64,000 nt of DNA from positions 1 to 64,000 of the forward strand of contig NZ_NNBY01000037.1 in NCBI RefSeq assembly GCF_002834235.1. Reading direction: 5' to 3'. Both the position numbers and the translations under genes were made by a program. The stretch's first letter is position 1. Each line of letters starts with the position of its first letter. The notes beneath the pieces are model-generated. The model worked only from the letters and a program-made list of their open reading frames with translations, did not search any database and was not told the DNA's origin. Shown in pieces: positions 28,445-37,534 of this stretch. The stretch comes from Ruminococcus bromii (GTDB lineage: Bacteria; Bacillota; Clostridia; Oscillospirales; Acutalibacteraceae).

Positions 28445-29233
28445 TTGGCAAGAGCAGTACCGCTGTTCAGCGGAAGTAAGGGTAACAGCTACTACATAGG
28501 TTCGGCAAGCGAAGGCGTACTGATTGACGCAGGTCGTTCATGTAAGCAGATTGAAAATGCCATGCTTGCAAACGGACTTGATATGGGCAGTATCGGGGCG
28601 GTTTTTATAACTCACGAACACACAGACCATTGCAGTGCGTTGCGTGTGCTTGCAAAGCGTTACGGCTTTAAGGTGTATTCAAGTCTTGGTACGCTCAATG
28701 CTTTGAGGGCAGGTAATAAGCTTGATCCAAACACAGATGCAGATGTTATAACTGACGAGGTTGTAATCGGCAATATGCGTGTTCAGCGAATTGACACCCC
28801 CCACGATGCGGCGGAAAGCTGTTGTTACCGTGTTACTGCTCCCGACGGAAAATCCGCACTTATAGCAACCGATATGGGCGTTATGTTGCCCGATGTCAGA
28901 ACTGCTGCAGAGCAGAGCGACTTTGTTGTGCTTGAGTCAAATCACGATATCAATATGCTCAAAAACGGATTTTATCCTTATCCGCTAAAGCAGAGAATCC
29001 TTTCAAACAGAGGACATCTTTCAAATGAGGCTTGTGCAAAAGAACTTGTTAACCTTGTTGAAAAGGGAACTTTAAGACTTATGCTCGGCCATCTCAGCGA
29101 AGAAAATAATACCGTTCCGCTTGCAATGTCAACATCCGTAGACCTGCTCACATCAAACGGAATGAAGTACAAAAGCGATTATTCGCTTGATGTTGCTCCG
29201 AGTGTAAGCACAACAAAAGCCATCATCTTTTAA
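28445..29233 (+). CDS. yycJ: MBL-fold metallohydrolase, YycJ/WalJ type
   Basis: 262 residues from the TTG at 28445, 9 bases after AAGGA; a TTG at 28436 touches that site. The motif THEHTDHCSALRVLAKRYG is the metal site of the family, and SGSKGNSYYIGS near the N-terminus and GHLSNEAC/GHLSEENN supply further ligands. YycJ is linked to the WalRK cell-wall regulon in Bacillus and may act as a 5'-3' exonuclease. Here it is not next to walRK but is followed closely by rlmH, an arrangement common in Firmicutes. Confidence 0.9.
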   Translation: MARAVPLFSGSKGNSYYIGSASEGVLIDAGRSCKQIENAMLANGLDMGSIGAVFITHEHTDHCSALRVLAKRYGFKVYSSLGTLNALRAGNKLDPNTDADVITDEVVIGNMRVQRIDTPHDAAESCCYRVTAPDGKSALIATDMGVMLPDVRTAAEQSDFVVLESNHDINMLKNGFYPYPLKQRILSNRGHLSNEACAKELVNLVEKGTLRLMLGHLSEENNTVPLAMSTSVDLLTSNGMKYKSDYSLDVAPSVSTTKAIIF

Positions 29234-29254
29234 CCTTAAACAAACAAGAGGAAT

Positions 29255-29740
29255 ATGATTAAGATTAACATAATTTGTATCGGCAAAATCAAAGAAAAAT
29301 ATTTTACCGACGCAATTGCAGAGTATGCAAAACGCTTGACCGCATTTTGTAAATTCAATATTATTGAGCTTTCGGAAGAACGCATTAAGAGCAACATACC
29401 GAATAGGTCGCAGATTGATGAGGTTATTTTCTCTGAGGGAAAACGAATCATGCAAAAAATTTCGCCTTCGGATTATGTTGTTGCAATGTGTATTGAGGGA
29501 AAGTCTATGTCGAGTGAGGAGCTTTCAAAGCTGATTGACAATGCGTCCGTAAGCGGAAAAAGCACCGTTGATTTTATTATCGGCGGTAGCTACGGGCTTG
29601 ACGAATCGGTTAAAAAACGGGCAGATGTCCGTCTTTCAATGAGCAGAATGACCTTTCCTCACCAAATGGCAAGAATGATTTTAAGCGAACAGATTTACCG
29701 TGCGTTTGAGATTTCATCAAACGGTAAATATCACAAATAA
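29255..29740 (+). CDS. rlmH: 23S rRNA (pseudouridine1915-N3)-methyltransferase
   Basis: 161 residues, the full length of the SPOUT-class enzyme. The N-terminus IKINIICIGKIKEKYFTDAIAEYAKRL and the knotted C-terminal region (FIIGGSYGLDESVKKRAD, FPHQMARMILSEQIYRAFEI, GKYHK) are diagnostic. It methylates Psi1915 in helix 69 of the 50S subunit. It sits 21 bases after yycJ. Confidence 0.97.
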   Translation: MIKINIICIGKIKEKYFTDAIAEYAKRLTAFCKFNIIELSEERIKSNIPNRSQIDEVIFSEGKRIMQKISPSDYVVAMCIEGKSMSSEELSKLIDNASVSGKSTVDFIIGGSYGLDESVKKRADVRLSMSRMTFPHQMARMILSEQIYRAFEISSNGKYHK

Positions 29741-29754
29741 TTTACGGAGTTACT

Positions 29755-31494
29755 ATGGCGCTTGACGGAATTTTTTTAAGACATATTAAAAGTGAAATAG
29801 AAAAAGAGGCTCTCGGTGCAAGGGTGTCGCAGATTTATCAGCCGAACAGAGAGGAGCTTGTGTTCGGGTTGAGAACATTTTCCGGCAACAAAAAGCTGTT
29901 GCTTTCTGCACGAGCAAATTCACCGAGAGTGAACTTTTGTTTCTCAACACCCGAAAATCCTGCACACCCTCCGATGTTCTGTATGCTTTTGCGAAAAAGG
30001 ATCGGCGGCGGAAAGCTTGTGGGACTTCGCCAGAACGGTTGCGACCGTGTTCTTATGCTCGATTTCGAGTGCGTGAACGAACTCGGCGATACTGTGATGA
30101 TAACTGTTGTATGCGAAATTATGGGTATGTACAGCAACATAATTATTGTCGATTCAAACGGCGTCATCATCGATTCATTAAAGCGTGTAGATCTTACAAT
30201 GAGCAGTAAAAGACTTGTACTGCCGAATATAAAATACGAACTTCCCGAATCGCAGAACAAGCTGAATCTGCTTAAATGTTCGGTGCTTGATGTGTGTACA
30301 GCCGTAAAAAATCTTGACACGGAAATGCCGCTTAACAAGGCGCTGTTAAGGACAATTGAGGGTGTTTCTCCGATTGTATGCCGTGAGATTGAATACAAGG
30401 TTATGGAGGGCGCAACAAACAGAATTGAGGGCGTGCTTTTTGACCGACTCGCAGTTGAAATTGAAAAGCTGAAAAGCGTTTGCAGCGATTGTTCGGGCAA
30501 GCCTGTTGTGGTTTATCGTGAGGACGGCAAGCCTATGGACTTCTGCTTTATGAATGTTGAGCAGTACGGCGATTTTGCAAAGGTTGAGAGTAAGGAAAGC
30601 TTCTCCGATTTGCTTGACGGATTCTATGAGGCTCGTGACAGTCGTGACAGAATGAGGGTGAAATCACAAAGCCTTACAAAGCTTTTGAACAACACACTTG
30701 AAAGGCTTGCACGAAAAATTGCAAAGCAGAAGAGTGAGCTTGAACGCTGTGCAGACCGTGAGCATCTTCGCATATGCGGTGACCTTTTACAGGCAAATAT
30801 CTATCGCATTGAGCGTGGTGCGGAGTATGTTGATGTTGAAAACTTTTACGATGAGAACAACGCAATTTTACGCATAAAGCTTAATCCGGCAATCTCACCT
30901 TCGGCAAATGCCCAGAAGTATTACAAGGATTACCGCAAGGCTAAAAATGCCGAAATTATGCTCAAAGAACAGCTTGAAAAGGGCAGGGAAGAGCTTGATT
31001 ATATTAACTCGGTTCTCGATACGGTTGACCGTGCGGAGAATGAAAAAGACCTTGCGCAAATTCGTGAGGAACTTACCGAGCAGGGCTATCTCAAGGTTCA
31101 AAAGGGCAAAAAGCCCCGTCAGACAACTTTGCCGCCGCTCGAATTTGAATCAAGCGACGGTTTTAAAATCCTTGTAGGAAGAAACAACCGCCAGAATGAT
31201 AAGCTGACTTTGAAAACAGCGTCAAAGAACGATATGTGGCTGCACACAAAGGATATTCACGGTTCTCATGTAATTGTTGTTTCGGACGGCAAAGAGATTT
31301 CCGACACGGCAATCTACGAGGCGGCACGGCTTGCGGCATATCACAGTAAGGCGAGAAACAGCAGTCAGGTTCCCGTTGACTGCACATTTGTTCGCTATGT
31401 GTCAAAGCCAAACGGCTCAAAACCGGGTATGGTGATTTATGTCAACAACAAAACCCTGTATGTAAAACCGTCACAAACGGTTGAAAAGCAGTAA
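29755..31494 (+). CDS. rqcH: Ribosome-associated quality control protein RqcH (NFACT family)
   Basis: 579 residues with the NFACT order: NFACT-N (MALDGIFLRHIKSEIEKEALGARVSQIYQP), a helix-hairpin and coiled-coil middle (about 290-430, Lys/Glu-rich), and NFACT-R at the C-terminus (DMWLHTKDIHGSHVIV, then AAYHSKARNSSQVPVDCTFVRYV). It recognises peptidyl-tRNA on split 50S subunits and adds alanine tails. Older annotations call it a fibronectin-binding protein. It lies 14 bases after rlmH. Confidence 0.94.
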   Translation: MALDGIFLRHIKSEIEKEALGARVSQIYQPNREELVFGLRTFSGNKKLLLSARANSPRVNFCFSTPENPAHPPMFCMLLRKRIGGGKLVGLRQNGCDRVLMLDFECVNELGDTVMITVVCEIMGMYSNIIIVDSNGVIIDSLKRVDLTMSSKRLVLPNIKYELPESQNKLNLLKCSVLDVCTAVKNLDTEMPLNKALLRTIEGVSPIVCREIEYKVMEGATNRIEGVLFDRLAVEIEKLKSVCSDCSGKPVVVYREDGKPMDFCFMNVEQYGDFAKVESKESFSDLLDGFYEARDSRDRMRVKSQSLTKLLNNTLERLARKIAKQKSELERCADREHLRICGDLLQANIYRIERGAEYVDVENFYDENNAILRIKLNPAISPSANAQKYYKDYRKAKNAEIMLKEQLEKGREELDYINSVLDTVDRAENEKDLAQIREELTEQGYLKVQKGKKPRQTTLPPLEFESSDGFKILVGRNNRQNDKLTLKTASKNDMWLHTKDIHGSHVIVVSDGKEISDTAIYEAARLAAYHSKARNSSQVPVDCTFVRYVSKPNGSKPGMVIYVNNKTLYVKPSQTVEKQ

Positions 31495-31512
31495 GATATT
31501 TTAATAAAAATT

Positions 31513-31542
31513 AAACGGAGGGCAAGACGCTCTCCGTTTTTA
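31513..31542 (+). terminator. Terminator of rqcH
   Basis: AACGGAG...CTCCGTT stem followed by TTTTAT. Confidence 0.8.
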
Positions 31543-31600
31543 TGTTAATTTAATTGTTTTTAACGGGCGGTAAAATCGAATGTAAAAATTCGTATTTTAG

Positions 31601-31710
31601 GGGTGCAGAATTTGAACTCATACCCTTCAAAATTTGCACCTGCCCCCTTCAGAATTTGAACCCGTCCCCTTCAGATTTTGAAGGGGACTACTTCAGAATT
31701 TGAAGCCTAA
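31601..31710. repeat. Five tandem 22-base units
   Basis: Units start at 31601, 31623, 31645, 31667 and 31689. The shared part is CTTCAGAATTTGAA with a variable C/G-rich half (for example CCCTTCAGAATTTGAACCCGTC). They sit in the roughly 300-base gap between the convergent ends of rqcH and the radical SAM gene. There are no spacers, so this is not a CRISPR array. Confidence 0.85.
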
Positions 31711-31802
31711 TAATACCCATAGAAAAAGACTAAGAGAATAATACCAAGTAAACAATACCAATTGAAAAATGAAGAGGAATTCAGATGACCGAACTGACAA
31801 AA

Positions 31803-32681
31803 TTATCCTTCAAAATCCCATTCGGGGACATAGCTTTCATCTGCGGAAGAAAGCTCCTGTGTAAAGCCGTCAATTTCCAGTCGCATCATTTCAAGCTTTA
31901 CCTTGTCATATTCTCTGCGTGTGATTTTACGGTTAATTCGTGAAAACTCCCTGTCGTTGACCTTGCCCATAGGAATGTACTGACACATAAGACTTAACAA
32001 AACCTGATCGCCGAATCTGCGTTTTACAATATCAAGCACTTCAAGACTGTTCTTTGTGTGGGCAGGCAAAATCAGATGCCTTACGATAACGCCCTTTTTC
32101 ATAATGCCGTCATCGTCAAACTGAGGCAGACCAACCTGAAAAGTCATTTCGTGAATTGCGGCAACAGCCGTGTTGACATAATTCGGTGCAGAAGAGTATT
32201 TTACCGCAAGAAAATCATCTGCATATTTAAAGTCGGGAAGATAAATGTCAACAAGTCCGTCAAGCATACTGAGAGTTTTCGGACTTGTGTATCCGCTGCA
32301 GTTATATACAATCGGAATTCTCGGTTTGTAAATTTCAAGACTTTTAACAACAGCGTGTGCAAAATGGTCAGCCGTTACAAGGTTGATGTTATGCACTCCC
32401 TTGTCCTCAAGTTCTTTGTAACATTCGGCAAGTCTTTCGGGAGTGATTGTTCTTCCTCCGTCCTCGTTTGAAATTTCGTAGTTCTGGCAGTACACGCATC
32501 TCATTGTACAGCCCGAAAAGAAAACAGTTCCGCTGCCCTTTGTGCCGCTTATGCACGGTTCTTCGCCATAGTGCGGAGCAACCCTTGCAACAACGGGCAG
32601 TTCTCCCATTTTACAAAATCCGTTTCCGCTGTGGGCAGTACGAACCGCACCGCATTTTCTCGGACATAAATTGCAAATCAT
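31803..32681 (-). CDS. Radical SAM protein, PflX-like
   Basis: 292 residues. The radical SAM cluster is C58-x3-C62-x2-C65 (CTMRCVYC). A second Cys group near the N-terminus (C3, C6, C10, C23) is typical of the PflX subgroup and could hold another cluster. YEISNEDGG and the SAM-binding region (INLVTADHFAHAVVKSLE, IVYNCSGYTS) fit the family. Such proteins are annotated as putative pyruvate-formate-lyase activating enzymes, but no glycyl radical enzyme is near, so the target is unknown. Confidence 0.87.
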   Translation of the reverse strand: MICNLCPRKCGAVRTAHSGNGFCKMGELPVVARVAPHYGEEPCISGTKGSGTVFFSGCTMRCVYCQNYEISNEDGGRTITPERLAECYKELEDKGVHNINLVTADHFAHAVVKSLEIYKPRIPIVYNCSGYTSPKTLSMLDGLVDIYLPDFKYADDFLAVKYSSAPNYVNTAVAAIHEMTFQVGLPQFDDDGIMKKGVIVRHLILPAHTKNSLEVLDIVKRRFGDQVLLSLMCQYIPMGKVNDREFSRINRKITRREYDKVKLEMMRLEIDGFTQELSSADESYVPEWDFEG

Positions 32682-32771
32682 GATATCACCTTATTGTCTG
32701 ATATATAATGTCTGATAGAACATTAAACACTATTGTACCACGATTATGACAAAAGTTAAAGTCTTTGCAAA

Positions 32772-32987
32772 TTAAAGTGTGAAATCAGTAAGATAATCTT
32801 CGATGATATCATCAAGCTGGCAGAGTTCAAGCTCAAGTTCGTTGCACATTTCGACAAGCTCCGTCATTTCACGAAAGCTTTCGCTGATTCCCGACACGGA
32901 TTTTATAAGCTTTTTGCCGCAAAATGCGCTTATCCCAAAGGTGTTAAACCCGTCTTCGGATGTATGATTCAATATGTAGGTTATCAT
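32772..32987 (-). CDS. DUF6514 small protein
   Basis: 71 residues, acidic. The pattern YILNHTSEDGFNTFGISAF followed by a helix rich in Glu/Leu (MTELVEMCNELELELCQLDDIIEDYL) fits the DUF6514 family of small Clostridia proteins. The function is unknown. It has a GGAGGG ribosome site on the minus strand (32992-33000 region) and stands alone. Confidence 0.75.
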   Translation of the reverse strand: MITYILNHTSEDGFNTFGISAFCGKKLIKSVSGISESFREMTELVEMCNELELELCQLDDIIEDYLTDFTL

Positions 32988-33475
32988 TTTTTCCCTCCGG
33001 ATGACAACCGGTCACAAGATAATAATACTATTATGTTGCGATATTGTCAATATTATTACAAAAATATTGTTAAGTTGTAAACAAATGGTGATGTATCAGT
33101 AATAAATTGTACATAATGACAAATGAATGTAAACCACAGTTAAAGAATTATATAACAATAAAAACTTTAGTTCGATAAAATCTTAATAATATGTAACAAA
33201 GTATTACATATGGTATATAATTTCAGTGCAGTCAGATTTTTCGGCAAACGGCAAATAACATATCAACGACAGTTAACTGCTGAAATATTGCAATAACAAT
33301 AGTTAATCATTGCTTTGCGTCAGTCTTTATTTGTGCATAATGTATAAAAAGCATTCTTAAAGTTTGGCTTTAGGATGCTTTTTTAGTTCTCAATAGGAAA
33401 AATACGGCATTTATAAATGTTAAAATATAGTTATCGTACGGTACTCTGTGCGAAATAATATTTAGGAGTGAAAAT
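32988..33475 (+). other. 488-base leader/intergenic region upstream of the pullulanase gene
   Basis: AT-rich. It contains a possible promoter (TATAAT at 33216-33221 with a weak -35) and an imperfect terminator-like hairpin with a T run at 33349-33384, about 90 bases before the pullulanase start. The stretch between them has no ORF. It may be a leader with a transcription-attenuation step or a separate small RNA. AGGAGTG at 33462-33468 serves the pullulanase. Confidence 0.5.
33349..33384 (+). terminator. Terminator-like hairpin upstream of the pullulanase gene
   Basis: AGCATTCTTAAAG / CTTTAGGATGCT stem with one bulge, a five-base loop and six T. No protein gene ends before it on the plus strand. 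Confidence 0.6.
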
Positions 33476-36400
33476 ATGAGACTACGCAAACCATTATCGA
33501 TTCTTCTTTCTCTGTCCATGATTGCAGGTATGTCGGCCTTTGCCTCAAATGCGGCAGTAACAAGCGATGAATCGGTTTCAGCAGGCAATTATTACAATGC
33601 AAATTATCTTGAAAGCTATGCAAGCAAAGCGTATAACGAATCGGGACTCGGCTCAGTGTACAGCAAAACTTCCACAACATGGAAAACCTGGTCACCTGAT
33701 GCGTCATCCGTAAAGCTCAAGCTCTACACAACAGGTTCTGACAACGAGGCGGGCGCTTCGGCAATCGGCACCTATGATATGAAAAAAGACAGCTCAACAG
33801 GTGTTTGGTCACTTAATCTGAGCGGTGATTACAAAAACAAATATTACACATATCTTGTAACAGTAAACGGCACAACCAAGGAAACACAGGATGTTTACTC
33901 ACAGGCTGTCGGTGTAAACGGCAACCGTACAATGGTTGTTGACCTTGACTCAACCGATCCGAGCGGTTGGTCGGACGATAAGCATGTTCTCTTTAACAGC
34001 GCATCCGAGGCGGCTGTATGGGAAGTTCATGTGCGAGATTTTTCAGTTTCCAAAAACTCGGGTGTGAGTGAGGATAACAAGGGTAAGTACCTTGCATTTG
34101 CCGAGGGCGGCACAACTCTTAATTCAGACACAAGTTCATCAGCCGTTTCAACAGGCATTGACTACCTTGTTGAGCAGGGCATTAACTGCGTTCAGCTTAT
34201 GCCTGTTTATGATTACGGTTCGGTAAAGGAAGATGTTGCAAGTTCTTCTTCAAACCGTAACTGGGGTTATGATCCGGTGAACTATAACGCTCCCGAGGGT
34301 TCATATTCAACAAACCCATATGACGGCAACACAAGAATCACTGAGTTCAAGCAGATGATTCAGGCTCTTCATGACAGAGGAATTTCAGTTGTAATGGATG
34401 TTGTTTACAACCACACATTCTCAACCGATTCCTGCTTTAACAGAACTGTTCCGGGTTACTACTACAGAATGCATTCATCATCAGCATATTCAAACGGTTC
34501 AGGCTGCGGTAACGAAACTGCGTCAGATAAGCTGATGTACAGAAAGTATATGATTGAATCCGTAAAGTATTGGGCGGAGGAATACCACATTGACGGTTTC
34601 CGTTTTGACCTTATGGGTATTCACGATATCACAACAATGAACGATATCCGTTCTGCTCTTGACGGACTTTATTCAGACGGTTCGGGTAAAAAGATTCTCA
34701 TGTACGGTGAACCGTGGACAGGCGGTTCAGTTGCAATTTCCGACGGTTGCTCGCAGTCAAAGGCAGGTTCGCTCAACCCAAGAGTAGGTATGTTCTGCGA
34801 CAGCTACCGTGATGCAATTAAGGGAAGCACAGACGGTTCCGATAAGGGATTTGTTCAGGGCAACACCGATAAGGCCGGAACGGTTGCAAACGGTGTAACC
34901 GGCAAGGGCTTTTCGGCTCAGGCTCCTTCACAGACAATTGCTTATGCCGACGCTCACGATAACCTTATCCTCTGGGATAAAATTGTAAAGAGTAACGGCT
35001 CATCAAGCTGGAATTCAACATCTTCATCACTCAGGGGACAGGTTAAGAAAGTAATGGGACTTCTCCTTACTTCACAGGGTATCCCGTTTATGACGGCAGG
35101 CTCGGAATTTTGCCGTACAAAACAGGGTGATACAAATAGTTACAAATCAAGCGACGCAATAAATGAGATTGATTGGTCAAGAGTAAAGACCTACTCGGAT
35201 GTTGCCGCTTATTACAAGGGACTTCTTGAAATCAGAGAAAACTATTCTCCGATGAAGAGTTCAACATTCAACACTCCTTCATTCCAGTCAACACACGGTG
35301 ATGTTGTTGCTTACACATATTCAAACAACAAGTCAAATGAGTGGGGCAAGGTTTGTGTTCTTGTAAACGCAAGTTCAACAAATGATTGGCCGATTACACT
35401 TGACGGCAGTGGCTGGACAGTAGTTGCAGACGGTACGACGGCAGGTCTTAAAAGTCTTGGCACAGTTTCGGGCAACACATATACAGTCCCCGCAAACAGC
35501 GCCTGTGTGCTCGTTCAGAGTTCAACATTCAACAACCTTAAGGTTAGTGAAAAAACATTCGGTACGGTAACAATTAAACATATTGATGACAGCGGAAATG
35601 TTCTCAAAACATCAACAGCAAAATATGCAGACGGTACAACATACCGTACTTACCCCGACACAACCATCCTTTATGACTATACTCTCAAGGATACTCAGGG
35701 TGTAACTTCGGGTACTGTTACAGGCGGAAAGAACTACAATGTAACTTATGTTTACAGCTCCAGCGGTATTCGTTCAGGCTATGTTACGGTAAATTATGTT
35801 GACGAAAACGGTGAGTCAATTAAGGATACCGTTTCAACAAAGTATCGTGAAGGCGACAGCTACAGCGTTCCGTTCACATCAATTCAGGGCTATCAGCTCG
35901 ACACAGACAAGTATCCTGCCAACACGACAGGTACATTTAACGGTACGAACACAACCATTAACTTTGTTTATAAGGCACTTGACAGCACAAGTTCGGTTGT
36001 TCACTACTATAACTCAAACAACTGGTCAAATGTTCGTTGCTATGCTTACACAGACGGCGGCGAAGAGCCTAACGGCAAGTGGAACAACGCAACTGTTATG
36101 ACAAGTGAGGGCAACGGATGGCTCAAATGCACAATTCCTGCACCAAGCTCATATGTAATGTTCCACACAAACTCACAGCAGGAGCCGGGTGCAAACGAGA
36201 CAGGCTACCTTGTTTCGGGCGAGGCATGGGTTCAGAATAAGAAACTCAGCTTTAGCAGCAAGGTTATCACAAGCCACATTGACGCCGCAACAGGTGAAAA
36301 GATTGCCGATGATGAAATTTTAATTCAGTCAAAGGTTTCTTCAGACGATACATACAAAACTTCTCCGCTTTCGGGCAGAACAGATGTTATTGCTCCCGTA

Positions 36401-37177
36401 AATGCGTCAGGCAACCTTTCATCGGGTATTATCAATGTTGTTTATCTTTACACATCATCGGAGCGTCCTTCAACTGCTCCTTCAACGGTAACTCCTACCA
36501 CAGCCCCCGTTACACAGCCGACGGAAAAAATCCTTATCGGTGATGTTAATCTCAACGGTGCGATTAATGTACTTGACGCAACAGCAGTTCAGAAGTACAT
36601 TGTGAAGCTTATAACACTCTCAGATAAGGCTCTTATCGCGGCCGCAAGATGTGACGCTGACGGCGAGGATGATATCGTAAGCGTTAAAGATGCAACATAC
36701 ATTCAGATGTATGTCACAAAGCTTGACGGTCACGGAAATGTCGGCACTTATTATGAGCCGGAAGTTACTCCGACAACCGCCCCTGTTACCGAGCCGGCAA
36801 CAGAAGAGCCGACAGTTGCTCCGACAACCGTTCCTGCAACAACAGCTCCTGTTACAGAGCCAACAACCACTCCGTCATCAACCTATACAGTTAAGTTTAC
36901 GGATTCACTCAACTGGGATGGTACACTCTACTGCTACTCATGGGCTGAAGACGGTACATCTACAAAATCATGGCCGGGCGTTGCGATGACATATCTCAAC
37001 ACAAATGACTATGGTCAGAAGGTTTACTCGGTTGAAGTTCCGAAAACTGTAGATTACATTATTTTCACCAACGGTTCGAGTCAGACCATTGATATCGGTT
37101 TTGACGGCACTTCGCTCAATTATTATACAGAGTCGCAGTATGATTCACAGGGTCATGCTTATGTCGGCACATGGTAA
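33476..37177 (+). CDS. Dockerin-bearing type I pullulanase (GH13_14-like), amylosome enzyme
   Basis: 1233 residues, secreted (signal peptide to about 28). Order: CBM48-like domain (about 60-165); GH13 catalytic domain with NWGYDP (about 263), DVVYNH (307-314), GFRFD nucleophile D378, acid/base E412 in MYGEPW, D495 in AHDN; MucBP-like modules at about 698-760 and 768-835; CBM26-like module (about 841-925); a third MucBP-like unit (about 929-1000); dockerin (about 1018-1086) with two Ca-loop helices (GDVNLNGAINVLDATAVQKY and CDADGEDDIVSVKDATYIQMY); a Thr/Pro linker; and a C-terminal CBM26-like module (WPGVAM, DYIIFTNG). It should cleave alpha-1,6 bonds in starch/pullulan and dock onto cohesin scaffoldins. 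It resembles R. bromii dockerin pullulanases such as Amy10/Amy12; which one, if either, is unresolved. Confidence 0.93.
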   Translation: MRLRKPLSILLSLSMIAGMSAFASNAAVTSDESVSAGNYYNANYLESYASKAYNESGLGSVYSKTSTTWKTWSPDASSVKLKLYTTGSDNEAGASAIGTYDMKKDSSTGVWSLNLSGDYKNKYYTYLVTVNGTTKETQDVYSQAVGVNGNRTMVVDLDSTDPSGWSDDKHVLFNSASEAAVWEVHVRDFSVSKNSGVSEDNKGKYLAFAEGGTTLNSDTSSSAVSTGIDYLVEQGINCVQLMPVYDYGSVKEDVASSSSNRNWGYDPVNYNAPEGSYSTNPYDGNTRITEFKQMIQALHDRGISVVMDVVYNHTFSTDSCFNRTVPGYYYRMHSSSAYSNGSGCGNETASDKLMYRKYMIESVKYWAEEYHIDGFRFDLMGIHDITTMNDIRSALDGLYSDGSGKKILMYGEPWTGGSVAISDGCSQSKAGSLNPRVGMFCDSYRDAIKGSTDGSDKGFVQGNTDKAGTVANGVTGKGFSAQAPSQTIAYADAHDNLILWDKIVKSNGSSSWNSTSSSLRGQVKKVMGLLLTSQGIPFMTAGSEFCRTKQGDTNSYKSSDAINEIDWSRVKTYSDVAAYYKGLLEIRENYSPMKSSTFNTPSFQSTHGDVVAYTYSNNKSNEWGKVCVLVNASSTNDWPITLDGSGWTVVADGTTAGLKSLGTVSGNTYTVPANSACVLVQSSTFNNLKVSEKTFGTVTIKHIDDSGNVLKTSTAKYADGTTYRTYPDTTILYDYTLKDTQGVTSGTVTGGKNYNVTYVYSSSGIRSGYVTVNYVDENGESIKDTVSTKYREGDSYSVPFTSIQGYQLDTDKYPANTTGTFNGTNTTINFVYKALDSTSSVVHYYNSNNWSNVRCYAYTDGGEEPNGKWNNATVMTSEGNGWLKCTIPAPSSYVMFHTNSQQEPGANETGYLVSGEAWVQNKKLSFSSKVITSHIDAATGEKIADDEILIQSKVSSDDTYKTSPLSGRTDVIAPVNASGNLSSGIINVVYLYTSSERPSTAPSTVTPTTAPVTQPTEKILIGDVNLNGAINVLDATAVQKYIVKLITLSDKALIAAARCDADGEDDIVSVKDATYIQMYVTKLDGHGNVGTYYEPEVTPTTAPVTEPATEEPTVAPTTVPATTAPVTEPTTTPSSTYTVKFTDSLNWDGTLYCYSWAEDGTSTKSWPGVAMTYLNTNDYGQKVYSVEVPKTVDYIIFTNGSSQTIDIGFDGTSLNYYTESQYDSQGHAYVGTW

Positions 37178-37201
37178 TCATTTGTAAATAAGTAAAAATA
37201 T

Positions 37202-37248
37202 AAGTCGGCAAGACAGTACGCAAATTAAACTGTCTTGCCGACTTTTTA
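37202..37248 (+). terminator. Terminator of the pullulanase gene
   Basis: AAGTCGGCAAGACAGT / ACTGTCTTGCCGACTT stem followed by TTTTTA. Confidence 0.9.
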
Positions 37249-37482
37249 TGTTTGAAGTAGGGGCGTTCATCGGACGCCCGCCTTGATGAAATTTTTTGTT
37301 TAATAAAATGTTTTGAGGAGATGAAAATAGTGTGTAATCTGTACGGGAGAACCGTGTTATCCCGTGGGTAATCGTACAAATTATATGATATATTTAAGTA
37401 TATAAATGTCGCAAATATATTGTTTTACTGTAGCGGCGAACCGTGTCCTCCTGTCTGAAATATAATCGCAATGCTATCAATC
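37249..37482. other. Intergenic stretch with short palindromic repeats
   Basis: Between the convergent pullulanase and mnmA genes. It holds a GTAGGGGCGT...ACGCCCGCC hairpin (37257-37283) and a degenerate CTGTAGCGGCGAACCGTGT relative (37428-37446), both of the dispersed palindrome type also seen at 54531 and 63862. No ORF is supported. Confidence 0.6.
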
Positions 37483-37512
37483 TAAAAAGAGAGCGTGAAA
37501 TCACGCTCTCTA
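37483..37512 (-). terminator. Terminator of mnmA
   Basis: Minus-strand AGAGAGCGTGA / TCACGCTCTCT stem followed by five T. Confidence 0.87.
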
Positions 37513-37534
37513 AAATCATCATAATTATAAAACT

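Noticed and set aside
29838-30500. 220-codon open frame on the minus strand inside rqcH
   Set aside because: It lies fully antisense to a well-supported gene, has no ribosome site, and its translation has no recognisable domain. The same applies to the antisense frame at 8250-8831.
31601-31710. Possible CRISPR array
   Set aside because: The 22-base units follow each other without spacers, and no cas gene is near.
31803-32681. Functional pyruvate formate-lyase activase with its own PFL
   Set aside because: No glycyl radical enzyme is nearby, and the extra N-terminal cysteines place it in the PflX subgroup of unknown target, so only the family is claimed.
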